From Deltaproteobacteria bacterium (lineage in GTDB: Bacteria > Desulfobacterota > Desulfobacteria > Desulfobacterales > JAFDFH01): DNA of 25,168 nucleotides. The DNA lies in the NCBI GenBank assembly GCA_019309945.1, contig JAFDFH010000016.1, positions 1 through 25,168 on the forward strand. Reading direction: 5' to 3'. Below are positions 1 to 8,091 of the stretch, piece by piece; the stretch's first letter is position 1, and each line of letters opens with the position of its first letter. The notes beneath the pieces were generated by a model. That model was not told the origin of the DNA. It saw only the letters and a program-made list of their open reading frames with translations, and did not search any database. The translations under genes were made by a program, and so were the position numbers.

Positions 1-62
1 CAGACCATATCTGATAAGTCTTCTGCCAGTTTGTAGACATCCAACTCGTAAACTCGTTTCAT
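1..62 (-). CDS. Four-helix-bundle (23S rRNA intervening-sequence-like) protein, 5' end only
   Basis: The minus strand from ATG at 62 reads MKRVYELDVYKLAEDLSDMV and runs off the left edge. This matches the N-terminus typical of four-helix-bundle proteins of the 23S IVP family (short alpha-helical proteins of unclear role). The start and about 50 bp of upstream DNA are repeated in inverted orientation at the right end of the window (24845 onward), where the same gene is broken. Only 20 codons are visible, so family assignment rests on this motif and on the right-end copy, which carries the later GRYTPADRKKF segment. The upstream DNA contains the GAAATTGG-type direct repeat seen in both copies. 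Confidence 0.6.
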   Translation of the reverse strand, partial: MKRVYELDVYKLAEDLSDMV

Positions 63-115
63 CTCGCCCCAATTTCTACTTTCCAATTTCAAGTTTCAAA
101 CCGTGAACGGTTACG
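1..115. repeat. Left arm of a window-spanning inverted repeat
   Basis: Positions 1-115 are the reverse complement of 24845-24917 continued at 25065-25105, once the 141-bp insertion in the right arm is removed. The match covers the four-helix-bundle gene start and its upstream leader (CGTAACCGTTCACGG, then two GAAATTGG units). It is roughly 95 percent identical by eye. The two arms lie about 24.8 kb apart in opposite orientation. Confidence 0.8.
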
Positions 116-206
116 ATCAGTCCTTACCCAATTGTAAGACCTACTTGCGGACACAGAGAAGATAAATCGTAATCAAACAGTGATCAAAACCGAAATTGGG
201 ACACAG

Positions 207-476
207 GTAACTTCTCAAAAACTTATGGTTAAACCTACTAGCGGAGTCATCCGGTCATTTTTTTCAAAGCGGGCAACTGTTTGAAGCCGTTTAGGGCGGC
301 TTACAGTGACCCGAACAGCATAAATTGTTGATTGTACCCTGTTTGTGCTAAGCGACACACTCATTTTAGATCCCGTGCGCGGATCACTGTTAGGCGCCCT
401 TAACGTCAAGTTTTGGCCGTATTGAAAAAATGACTGGATGGCGCAGCGGGCCTACCGGAACATATTGAGAAGTTAC
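207..476 (+). mobile_element. Family 1 palindromic MITE, full copy (270 bp)
   Basis: The copy begins GTAACTTCTCAAAAAC and ends TATTGAGAAGTTAC, giving a 12-bp perfect terminal inverted repeat that continues as an imperfect one for about 60 bp (both arms reach CATCCGGT followed by a T-run and CAA). An inner arm pair, ACAGTGACCCG and its complement, adds a second stem. It is flanked by the 8-bp direct repeat GGACACAG at 199-206 and 477-484, a target-site duplication. GTAA ends with 8-bp duplications are the known signature of IS66-family elements, so mobilisation by an IS66-type transposase is inferred. No transposase is encoded. The surrounding 63-206 and 485-584 hold no gene I can support. Confidence 0.9.
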
Positions 477-584
477 GGACACAGATACATCATGCGGTGG
501 TTTTCTTCAAGGGTTAAATAATCGGGTAGGAATGAAGAATTTTTTCGATGGCGCAATGGCCTTTTAAAAATTGTGACAACTTCT

Positions 585-728
585 TTAATGAAAAGGGTAC
601 CAATCTTGTCGCCTTTGGCATAAAATTCTGAACGTGCCCTTCAAATTATGGCCCCAGTTGCGAATTATTTTATAATCACTCTTTTCAAGGGCTTCCACCA
701 TCAATATTGATAGAATTCTTTTCTTCAT
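585..728 (-). pseudogene. Decayed Hpt (histidine phosphotransfer) domain ORF
   Basis: A 47-codon minus-strand ORF starts with an ATG (728-726) that overlaps the stop codon of the upstream hybrid kinase (TGA 730-728), suggesting former translational coupling. Its middle reads EALEKSDYKIIRNWGHNLKG, resembling the phospho-acceptor helix of Hpt domains, with the His in GHNLKG. The expected glycine-rich continuation is absent, and the ORF ends early at TAA 587-585. The next frame stays open to about 475 and contains LPDYL, vaguely like the Hpt C-terminus, so one or more frameshifts are likely. Hpt modules are usual partners of hybrid kinases with C-terminal receiver domains. The identification is by motif only; a small intact protein of another kind is possible. 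Confidence 0.42.
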
Positions 729-3700
729 CAATCATTAATTCTGGGACCGTATTTTTCGATAGCAGCCAACAGGTCCAGCTTTTTGATCGGTTTGGTGAGA
801 TGGTCATTTAATCCGGCATCAAGACTTTTTTGACGGTCTTCTGTAAGGGCGTGGGCGCTCAGGGCAATGATCGGTGTGGCCTTGACACGGTTTTGCGTTT
901 CCCATTGCCGGATCTTGCCGGTGGCCGTATAGCCGTCCATCACCGGCATCTTAATATCCATAAGGACCAGATCATATTCACCGTACACAAATTTCTCCAC
1001 GGCGATTTCACCATTTTCAGCAATATCCAATGTGTACGGCGTTTCCTTCAAATAAGCCTGGAAAAGCAAACAGTTTTTCGCATTGTCCTCTACGAGTAAA
1101 ATATGCAGGGGAATCAAATCTTCCCTCACAACGGCCTTGGCAACCGGCGACTGCGACCAGGACGCAGCCTCTTCCCGCCCCAGGGCCGCCATAACCGCTT
1201 TTTTCAAATCAGACCACTTGACCGGTTTGACCAGACAATCGGCTATCCCCAGCACTTTGCTCCGCTCCTTGTACCGTTCCCGATCATCGGAAGTAAGCAT
1301 CATAACCACCGGCCCGGAAAGCTCGGGATCTCCCTGGATCGTTTCCGCCACCTGAAATCCGTCCATCCCCGGCATCCGGCCGTCCAGCAAAATCAGACCG
1401 TAAGGGTCGCCCGCAGCCTTTGCCCGTCTCATCTCATCCAGTCCCCCCTGACCCTCTTCTTGCTCTGTGACGAGTGCACCCCATCGAAAAAGCATCTCCG
1501 CGAGAACCATACGGTTTGTGGCGTTATCATCTATAATCAGCGTCTTTACACCGCTGATATCCGCCTCGGGCATCCGAACATATGCTTCCCCGGGTTGGAG
1601 CTCGAACCGGGCCGTAAAGAAAAAGGTGCTTCCCTTTCCGACGCGGCTTTCCACCCACATGTGTCCTCCCATATGTTCCAACAGTCGTCGCGAAATGGCC
1701 AAACCCAGCCCGGCACCCCCATACTGCCGGGTGCTGGAAGCGTCAACCTGGGTAAACCGATCAAAGACGGCTTCCTGCTTCTCCGGTGGTATGCCGATAC
1801 CAGTGTCGGTTACGGAAAATAAGAGTTCCACGATCTTCATCGGATCCTGGCTTACATCCAAATTTTTACCTTCTCCCGGTATTTGCCTCGACGCATCCTG
1901 CCTTTGCACCTCAATAAAACCCTCCCCCGCTTCGGTAAATTTAATGGCATTTTCGACCAGATTGGACAGAACCTGACCCAAACGAACCGGATCACCCAAA
2001 AGAGTCATTTCCACCCCGGGCCTCACCCAGCACACCAGGTCTAAACCCTTCTCATGAGCGGAAAAAGCTTGGGCCTCACACATGTTCTTAACCACTTCCA
2101 GAAGATTAAACGGGGTGTTTTCAAACGCCATCCGGTCCGCCTCTAGCTTAGACAGATCCAGAATAGTGTTAATGAGTTGCAACAGATTCTCACCCGAGGA
2201 GCAAATGACCTCAAGATATTCCTTCTGCTCATCCGTCAAAGGCGTATCATAGAGTAAATCGGCCATCCCGATAACAGCGGTCATCGGCGTTCGAATCTCA
2301 TGACTCATGCTGGCCAAAAACTCACTCTTGATACGACTCGCAGCCTCGGCCTGAAACTGTGCCTCCTTGAGTTTGGTAATATCTAAAAAACTCTCAAGCA
2401 AATAATCTCGGCCGTCCAGTGTGACACTGACCGTTCTCTTGAGAATCGGTACTTGTCTACCGCTGCCTGTCAGTAAGACCTGTTCGGCCCCGTCTGATTT
2501 ATGTCCCTGATCGAGGATCGGACACATACCCGATTCTGCCGGACAGATAAAATTATGGCACACCCTGCCGACCACCTGCTCCCTGGAAATGCCGATCATT
2601 TCTAAGGCAACGGTATTGGCATCAACGATGATGCGGGTTTCGGGATCAATGACAACCACCCCGGTCATGATGTTTTCCAATATGGTATTTATTCGCTTCT
2701 CACTCTCCCGCAAATCATGTTCGATGCGCCGGCGCTCTGTGATGTCGCGTGCAATCCCTAAAAGCAATGACTGACCTTCTATTTGGACCATGTGAGTCCG
2801 TATTTCCAAAATGACCTGACTGCCATCCTTCCGCTTTACGTTAAATTCAACCGGTCGCGTGAGCTTACTGTTTTGAACTAGGTTATTTTTCACTTTTGTG
2901 ATTAGCTTTGACGGCAAGAGGTTTAATTTTAAAATATTTTTCCCGACCAATTCCTCCTTTTGATAACCGACCAATTCTTCCATAGCTTTATTAACATCGG
3001 TGAAGACGCCTTTCAGATCGCACAACCAATAGGCATCAGGAGCATATTCATATAATATCTCAAGCCGGTTTTTTGAATTTCTCAATTCCTCCTCGGCCCG
3101 CTTGCTCTCACTCACGTCATGTAGAGAAATAATATATGTAGACGTATCTTCATCAAGATGCATCATGTTTAGCATAACTTGATTTCCACTCAAATGAATA
3201 AGCGTATCCCTGGCCCTTGCTTTTGGTTGGCCGTCTATAATTTTAATAAAATCACAAATCCGCTGGCAGGCATCCTCGGGAAATACATCAACGTAATAGC
3301 TTCCGACCAGCTTCTTTTCAGGCAGATCAATCAGTGCAAGAGCCGCCGGATTAGCATATAGAATTCTTCCCTCTGAACTTATTTCTAAAATCCCTTCAGA
3401 CATTTTCTCTAAAATAATTTCAAAATGTTTTTTGACAGTCAGTAACTCTTCCGTAATGCCGCGCGGATAAATATTTTTTCTTCCCAGAACTATTCCTGCT
3501 AAGCATTGCGAAGACATAAGCTCCGGTTGATAGAGAACGTCAAGAACGTTTTGAGCCATTTCATTAAATGGCCCCTTGACAATACACGCATCCGCCCCCA
3601 ATTGAACGATATCTATACTCTCTTCGGCCGAAATGGCGGAAAGAATAGTTATGTAAACATCTTTCAATCGCTCTGTACTTCTAATGATTCGGCATAGCCG

Positions 3701-3883
3701 CCTTCCATCGATTTTAGGCATTATGAGGTCAAGATATATGATATCTGGCAAATAGGTCTTCAAAACATCAAGGGCTTTCAGGCCATCTTCTCTTGCTATG
3801 ACCTGATGCCCCTCCTTTTCAAGCAGGTTTGTCATAAACCTCAGCAGAACCTGATCATTATCCACTACCAATATTTTCTTCAT
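728..3883 (-). CDS. Hybrid sensor histidine kinase, REC-PAS-PAS-PAS-HisKA-HATPase-REC-REC (1051 aa)
   Basis: Domains in order: an N-terminal receiver (residues 1-120, phospho-Asp D52, but KGP instead of the usual KP after K103); three PAS-type sensor domains (about 145-265, 270-385, 390-505); a dimerisation/phosphoacceptor domain with H528 in SMSHEIRTP; an ATPase domain (N box NLVENAIKF, DTGIGIP, GGAGLGLAI; about 630-760); and two C-terminal receivers (D834 in LLDGRMPGMDG; D976 in LMDIKMPVMDG with K1031). No membrane segment or signal peptide is seen, so it should be a cytoplasmic phosphorelay protein. The third PAS carries a C442-x4-C447-x6-C454 cluster. The start has AGGA about 8 nt upstream. 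No response-regulator gene is adjacent; an Hpt relic overlaps its stop codon. The signal and output are unknown. Confidence 0.93.
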   Translation of the reverse strand: MKKILVVDNDQVLLRFMTNLLEKEGHQVIAREDGLKALDVLKTYLPDIIYLDLIMPKIDGRRLCRIIRSTERLKDVYITILSAISAEESIDIVQLGADACIVKGPFNEMAQNVLDVLYQPELMSSQCLAGIVLGRKNIYPRGITEELLTVKKHFEIILEKMSEGILEISSEGRILYANPAALALIDLPEKKLVGSYYVDVFPEDACQRICDFIKIIDGQPKARARDTLIHLSGNQVMLNMMHLDEDTSTYIISLHDVSESKRAEEELRNSKNRLEILYEYAPDAYWLCDLKGVFTDVNKAMEELVGYQKEELVGKNILKLNLLPSKLITKVKNNLVQNSKLTRPVEFNVKRKDGSQVILEIRTHMVQIEGQSLLLGIARDITERRRIEHDLRESEKRINTILENIMTGVVVIDPETRIIVDANTVALEMIGISREQVVGRVCHNFICPAESGMCPILDQGHKSDGAEQVLLTGSGRQVPILKRTVSVTLDGRDYLLESFLDITKLKEAQFQAEAASRIKSEFLASMSHEIRTPMTAVIGMADLLYDTPLTDEQKEYLEVICSSGENLLQLINTILDLSKLEADRMAFENTPFNLLEVVKNMCEAQAFSAHEKGLDLVCWVRPGVEMTLLGDPVRLGQVLSNLVENAIKFTEAGEGFIEVQRQDASRQIPGEGKNLDVSQDPMKIVELLFSVTDTGIGIPPEKQEAVFDRFTQVDASSTRQYGGAGLGLAISRRLLEHMGGHMWVESRVGKGSTFFFTARFELQPGEAYVRMPEADISGVKTLIIDDNATNRMVLAEMLFRWGALVTEQEEGQGGLDEMRRAKAAGDPYGLILLDGRMPGMDGFQVAETIQGDPELSGPVVMMLTSDDRERYKERSKVLGIADCLVKPVKWSDLKKAVMAALGREEAASWSQSPVAKAVVREDLIPLHILLVEDNAKNCLLFQAYLKETPYTLDIAENGEIAVEKFVYGEYDLVLMDIKMPVMDGYTATGKIRQWETQNRVKATPIIALSAHALTEDRQKSLDAGLNDHLTKPIKKLDLLAAIEKYGPRIND

Positions 3884-4234
3884 ATTGTTCCTAATATTAC
3901 AAAGATAGACCCTAACCCGGACAAGCCGGAACCAATCTATGAATTACGAATTGGGGAATTAAGAAATCAGCGAAGCTGACGGAAATACCAAAATAAAGGG
4001 CACCATATTTTCCGTTGTATTATTTGTTGTAACTGCATACGGCAAGAAGGATGCCAATCTTGCAAAGGGATCGCGCATGTAAGAATAAAACGGTTATATA
4101 TATCTGAAATATCAGCTATTTTTAGGATCAGGGGATATTTAGACAGGCAGGTAAATCATGGTGCGAAAATCAACAAATGAACAACAAATTTGAGGGGGAC
4201 CTACATTTTTGTCGACCCACATCACCTTTTAACG

Positions 4235-4262
4235 TTGACAAAATGAATTTCACAACTATAGT
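4235..4262 (+). promoter_or_regulatory. Candidate sigma70 promoter for the EF-G gene
   Basis: TTGACA (4235-4240), a 16-bp spacer and TATAGT (4257-4262). This would start transcription near 4270 and leave a leader of about 190 nt before the EF-G start. Confidence 0.5.
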
Positions 4263-4297
4263 TAGCCTCTTTTATTCAAATACCGAATCAATAATCG

Positions 4298-4340
4298 ATC
4301 CCTTATTTGACAACCTCCCGAAAAGGGATTTTTCATTTTT
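4298..4340 (+). terminator. U-rich hairpin in the EF-G leader
   Basis: ATCCCTT (4298-4304) pairs with AAGGGAT (4323-4329), followed by TTTTCATTTTT. It lies between the candidate promoter and the EF-G start, so it could be a weak attenuator. The stem is only 7 bp with an 18-nt loop, so this is tentative. Confidence 0.3.
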
Positions 4341-4459
4341 AGCGGGAGATACACTATAACGGGTTTCAAAACCTCTGATACCTGAGCGGAATAAAAACGA
4401 ATCGAAGGAGCCCGTTTCAAAATGGGACGTTTTGAAATTGGCTCAAAGGAAAAAGGTCT

Positions 4460-6544
4460 ATGAAAAACGATATCTGCAATGTCAGAAACATTGGTATCAG
4501 TGCGCATATTGATGCAGGCAAAACAACGCTGACTGAACGGATTCTCTTTTACACCAAACGCATACACGCAATCCATGACGTTAAAGGGAAAGACGGCGTC
4601 GGGGCAACCATGGATTTTATGGAGATTGAAAAAGAACGGGGGATTACGATTACTTCGGCTGCCACTTACACCGAATGGCTGGACCATAAAATAAATATTA
4701 TCGATACACCCGGCCATGTCGATTTTACCATTGAAGTCGAACGATCTCTCAGAGTCCTTGATGGAGCGATCCTGGTTTTGTGTGCGGTGGGAGGTGTTCA
4801 GTCGCAGTCCATCACGGTTGCCCAGCAGATGACCCGCTATAAAGTACCCTGTATCGCCTTTGTCAACAAATGCGACCGGAGCGGCGCCAACCCTTCTCGA
4901 GTCATCGACCAGCTCAAAGAAAAGCTGGGTCATAATGCCGCGGCCATGCAGATGCCCATCGGGCTGGAAGCGGATTTTAACGGCGTCATTGACCTGATCT
5001 CCATGAAAGCGATCTATTTTGACGGTAATAGCGGAGAAAAGGTCCGTGTTGAAGCGATACCCGAGGATCTCCTGCCCGAAGCCATGCATAAACGAGAACA
5101 TCTTATCGATGCCGCTGCGATGTTTTCAGATGAGCTTACCGAGGCTGCCCTTGAAGATAATGTCACTGAAGATTTGCTTATTGCCGCTGTCCGTAAGGCA
5201 ACCCTGACGCGCGAATTGATTCCGGTTTTCCTGGGATCAGCATACAAAAACAAGGGTGTTCAGCCGCTTCTTGACGCCGTAACGAAATTACTTCCTTCTC
5301 CCGATGAGGTGGAAAACCAGGCCCTCGATCTCGACGACGAAGAGAAACCGGTCACCCTTTTATCTGATCCGGAAGAACCCATTGTCGCCTTTGCCTTCAA
5401 ATTGGAAGACGGCCGATACGGTCAGCTCACATACATACGGGTTTATCAGGGAACGCTTAAGAAAGGTGATACCATCGTTAATGTCCGGAGCGGAAAAAAG
5501 ATAAAGGTTGGAAGACTTGTTCGAATGCATGCGAACCAAATGGAAGATATCGAATCGATTCCGGCAGGCTATATCGGCGCCCTTTTCGGCATCGACTGTG
5601 CATCCGGTGACACGTTTGTCACGCCCGGACGCAGCTTAACCATGGCATCCATGTTTATCCCGGATCCGGTTATTTCGCTTGCCGTTGTCCCTAAAGATAA
5701 TAAATCAGAAATCAACATGTCCAAGGCCCTCAGCCGGTTCACCAAAGAGGATCCTACTTTTAAGGTGTATAGCAACGATGAGACCGGTGAAACCATTATT
5801 TCAGGTATGGGAGAACTCCATCTTGAGGTCTATATCGAGCGAATGCACCGTGAATACGACACTGAGATAACAACGGGCATACCCCTTGTAGCCTACCGGG
5901 AAACGATTACCAGGAGGTCTGAATTCAACTATATCCATAAAAAACAAACCGGGGGCGCCGGTCAGTTTGCACGCGTGGCAGGCTATATGGAACCGATTAC
6001 AGGAGAAGCGTTCGCCTTTGAAAGCAAGGTGAGGGGCGGCGCGATTCCAACAAACTTTCTGCCCGCATGTGAGAAAGGTTTTAAAAAGTGTCTAATCAAA
6101 AGCCCTCGCCTGGCATTTCCAATTACCGGGATCAAGATTGTTCTAAATGACGGGCAGTCACATGCGGTTGACTCGTCGGATATGGCGTTCCAGGCCGCTG
6201 CCCGGGGAGCATTTCTCGACGGTTACGCCAGAGCGAATCCGGTAATTCAGGAACCCGTAATGAAAGTTGTCGTTGAATCCCCGACCGAGTTTCAGGGCGC
6301 GGTTATCGCTCTCTTGAATCAGCGCAGGGGTATGGTCGTGGGTACCCAGGACGAAGGTCACATGATGGTTATTGAAACCCAGTCTCCGCTTGCAGAAATG
6401 TTCGGCTTTGCAACTGTTTTAAGATCCGCAACACAAGGTAAAGCCCAGTTTACGATGGAGTTTCTCGCTTATAAATCGGTGCCCCGCGGAATAGCAGAAG
6501 AACTGGCCAAAAAGGCCGCAGAGGAAAAAAATAAGGTGGCCTAA
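4460..6544 (+). CDS. fusA: Elongation factor G, spdEFG1-type paralogue (694 aa)
   Basis: A ribosomal translocase GTPase. G1 is AHIDAGKT (15-22), G2 is RGITITSAAT, G3 is DTPGH (82-86), G4 is NKCD (136-139) and G5 includes GSAYKNKG; domains II to V follow at normal EF-G length. Segments such as VKGKDGVGA, LCAVGGVQSQ and GIDCASGDTF are characteristic of the spdEFG1 / mitochondrial EF-G1 lineage rather than the standard EF-G of the str operon (family knowledge). No ribosomal protein or EF-Tu genes are adjacent, which fits a second, stand-alone EF-G. The start has AAAGGA and AAAGG upstream (about 4446-4457). It is followed 43 bp later by an ATPase gene on the same strand, probably cotranscribed. 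Whether it does translocation, recycling or both cannot be told from sequence. Confidence 0.95.
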   Translation: MKNDICNVRNIGISAHIDAGKTTLTERILFYTKRIHAIHDVKGKDGVGATMDFMEIEKERGITITSAATYTEWLDHKINIIDTPGHVDFTIEVERSLRVLDGAILVLCAVGGVQSQSITVAQQMTRYKVPCIAFVNKCDRSGANPSRVIDQLKEKLGHNAAAMQMPIGLEADFNGVIDLISMKAIYFDGNSGEKVRVEAIPEDLLPEAMHKREHLIDAAAMFSDELTEAALEDNVTEDLLIAAVRKATLTRELIPVFLGSAYKNKGVQPLLDAVTKLLPSPDEVENQALDLDDEEKPVTLLSDPEEPIVAFAFKLEDGRYGQLTYIRVYQGTLKKGDTIVNVRSGKKIKVGRLVRMHANQMEDIESIPAGYIGALFGIDCASGDTFVTPGRSLTMASMFIPDPVISLAVVPKDNKSEINMSKALSRFTKEDPTFKVYSNDETGETIISGMGELHLEVYIERMHREYDTEITTGIPLVAYRETITRRSEFNYIHKKQTGGAGQFARVAGYMEPITGEAFAFESKVRGGAIPTNFLPACEKGFKKCLIKSPRLAFPITGIKIVLNDGQSHAVDSSDMAFQAAARGAFLDGYARANPVIQEPVMKVVVESPTEFQGAVIALLNQRRGMVVGTQDEGHMMVIETQSPLAEMFGFATVLRSATQGKAQFTMEFLAYKSVPRGIAEELAKKAAEEKNKVA

Positions 6545-6587
6545 AATCAGCCTGGTGGTCATTCATCTAAAAGAAAGGACTTTTAAT

Positions 6588-7286
6588 ATGCTGAAAAAGG
6601 ATCTTATTCTTCAAAACCCCTTGAGACTCATGGCCCCTGAGTCCGAAGATATCATCTCTGAGGGGGGACTTGGGGCGGTGTTGGCAAGGGCCGGGGTGGG
6701 TAAGACGTCTCTTCTAATCCAGATTGCGCTAAACGCGCTCCTGGGGGGTAAAAATGTTCTTCATATCAGCCTGGATGATCCGATAAAAAAGGTTAGTCTG
6801 AGGTACGAAGAAGTCCTAAACCGCCTCTCCAAACAATATCATATGAATCAGATCAATGAAATTCAGGAGGCCATCCTTCCCCATCGATTCGTTATGACCT
6901 TTAAGGTAGAGGGTTTTAGTGTACCCAAACTTAAAGAACGGCTGACCGATCTGATGGAGCAGAATATCTTTTCCCCCCAAATGATCATTATTGATGGACT
7001 TCCCTTTGATGCTGAGGTACGAAAACCCCTTACCGAATTGAAAGCCTTTATAAAAGACTGTTCAATGCACATCTGGTTTACCGTACGCACCCACCGTCAT
7101 GAAAAAGCCGACCCCCACGGTATACCGGCGTCTCTCGCACCCGTTATGGATCTGTTCGACGCTGTAATTCAGCTCCAACCAGAGGGAGACGAAATACATG
7201 TTCGCGTATTAAAGGGAGGGGCAACCCCTTCCAATCTTCCGACATTACTCCTGGACCCTGCCACGATGCTGATAAAAAATAAGTGA
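6588..7286 (+). CDS. RecA-like P-loop ATPase of unknown function (232 aa)
   Basis: Walker A is ARAGVGKTSLL (about residues 33-43) and a hydrophobic strand ending in Asp, MIIIDGLP, serves as Walker B. The overall pattern (HISLDDP after strand 2, a late WFTVRTHR strand) resembles RecA/KaiC-type ATPases. I do not recognise a named family. I chose ATG 6588 because AAAGGA lies 8 nt upstream; an in-frame GTG at 6555 would add 11 residues with no better ribosome site. It is 43 bp downstream of the EF-G gene and probably in its operon, which suggests but does not prove a translation- or ribosome-linked role. It ends four bases before a shortened MITE and converges on tyrA. Confidence 0.75.
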   Translation: MLKKDLILQNPLRLMAPESEDIISEGGLGAVLARAGVGKTSLLIQIALNALLGGKNVLHISLDDPIKKVSLRYEEVLNRLSKQYHMNQINEIQEAILPHRFVMTFKVEGFSVPKLKERLTDLMEQNIFSPQMIIIDGLPFDAEVRKPLTELKAFIKDCSMHIWFTVRTHRHEKADPHGIPASLAPVMDLFDAVIQLQPEGDEIHVRVLKGGATPSNLPTLLLDPATMLIKNK

Positions 7287-7290
7287 CAAG

Positions 7291-7366
7291 GTAACATTTC
7301 AAAAACTTATGGTTAAACCTACCAGCGGATGGCGCAGCGGCCTACCGGAACATATTGAGAAGCTAC
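7291..7366 (+). mobile_element. Family 1 MITE, internally deleted 76-bp copy
   Basis: Only the two outer ends remain: GTAACATTTCAAAAAC at the left and the TATTGAGAAGCTAC end at the right, joined at CGGA. CGGA is present at both deletion borders of the full element, so about 195 bp were probably lost by microhomology. No 8-bp target duplication is visible. The right end supplies the stop codon of tyrA (7363-7365). Confidence 0.85.
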
Positions 7367-8091
7367 CCTTTTTCCAGTTTTGTGTGAATTTTTTCCATTG
7401 CTTGCATAAATGCCATACGTTGTTCCCGGGCGTACGGATTATACTGGTGCATATCGAAAAACAACTGCCAGGTATCGTGCTCGACAACATCTAAAATGTG
7501 GAGCAGCCGTTGGTAGCCTTCTGTATCAATGCTGAGTTCGGTTGCCCCAAGCTCGGACAAAGACCGTCCGATAAAATGGGTGAGGGACAGGCTAATCGCA
7601 ATCTGTTTATCATGCTCTTCGGGAGATGTTTCAATGATAACCAGGCCTTTTGACGACAGATAGGATTTAACCTTATCATAAAGCGTTGCACTGATTCTTT
7701 CTTTACATAACAAGATTTTTGCTCCCTCAAGGGAATCGGCCGCACTATCCGGGCCAAACATCGGATGTGTTGGAAGGATTGAGACGGTTTCAGGCAATAA
7801 TTCCTTCATCCACCGGGTGGGATACGCTTTTACCGAACACACATCAATAACCAGGGCATCTTTCTTTAGAATTGGTACAATTGCCTTTAAAACAGCTTTA
7901 ATTTGGGAAATGGGAACACTTAAAACAACAAAATCCTGCCTACACACCTTTCGAAGTGATGCTGAATAGGCTCCTATTTTTTCAATCTCGGATGATTTAT
8001 CCGTTCGATTATAAACCAGTACTTTGAAATCTTCTGAAAGATACCGGGCCATCAGTTTTCCAAAGCGACCAAACCCGATTATTCCAATCAT
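7363..8091 (-). CDS. tyrA: Prephenate/arogenate dehydrogenase TyrA (242 aa)
   Basis: Oxidatively decarboxylates prephenate or arogenate, the last or next-to-last step to tyrosine. The N-terminal Rossmann fold has G6-F-G-R-F-G11; H109 lies in PTHPMFGP and H172 in LTHFIGR, the conserved active-site segments of TyrA. At 242 residues it is at the short end for the family. The ATG overlaps the stop of the upstream aminotransferase gene (ATGA, 8088-8091), with AGGAG just before, so the two are translationally coupled. Because the neighbour is an aminotransferase, the substrate could be arogenate; this is inference. The stop codon TAG lies inside the end of a MITE, so the native C-terminus may have been slightly different. 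Confidence 0.9.
   Translation of the reverse strand: MIGIIGFGRFGKLMARYLSEDFKVLVYNRTDKSSEIEKIGAYSASLRKVCRQDFVVLSVPISQIKAVLKAIVPILKKDALVIDVCSVKAYPTRWMKELLPETVSILPTHPMFGPDSAADSLEGAKILLCKERISATLYDKVKSYLSSKGLVIIETSPEEHDKQIAISLSLTHFIGRSLSELGATELSIDTEGYQRLLHILDVVEHDTWQLFFDMHQYNPYAREQRMAFMQAMEKIHTKLEKG

Larger units (their letters stand above)
3884..4459. other. Divergent intergenic region between hybrid kinase and EF-G genes
   Basis: No coding region is convincing here. It separates the leftward kinase from the rightward EF-G gene and should hold both promoters. The part nearest the kinase has a short hairpin (CAGCGAAGCTG, about 3968-3978). A sigma70-like promoter and a U-rich hairpin nearer EF-G are listed separately. 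A long minus-strand reading frame entering from EF-G at 4262-5101 is antisense noise. Confidence 0.6.

Noticed and set aside
215..409. A 64-codon minus-strand ORF that stays open in four family 1 MITE copies (also 12521-12715, 20955-21206, 22494-22688)
   Set aside because: It starts with TTG without a ribosome site, is lost in the 10355 copy and the deleted copies, and its conservation is explained by recent copying of a palindromic repeat.
1103..1822. A 239-codon plus-strand ORF antisense to the hybrid kinase
   Set aside because: It overlaps the conserved receiver and ATPase domains of the kinase on the other strand and shows no domain or start signal.
4262..5101. A 279-codon minus-strand ORF antisense to EF-G
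   Set aside because: It lies opposite a full-length conserved gene, has no ribosome site and no recognisable domain; it is a codon-bias shadow.
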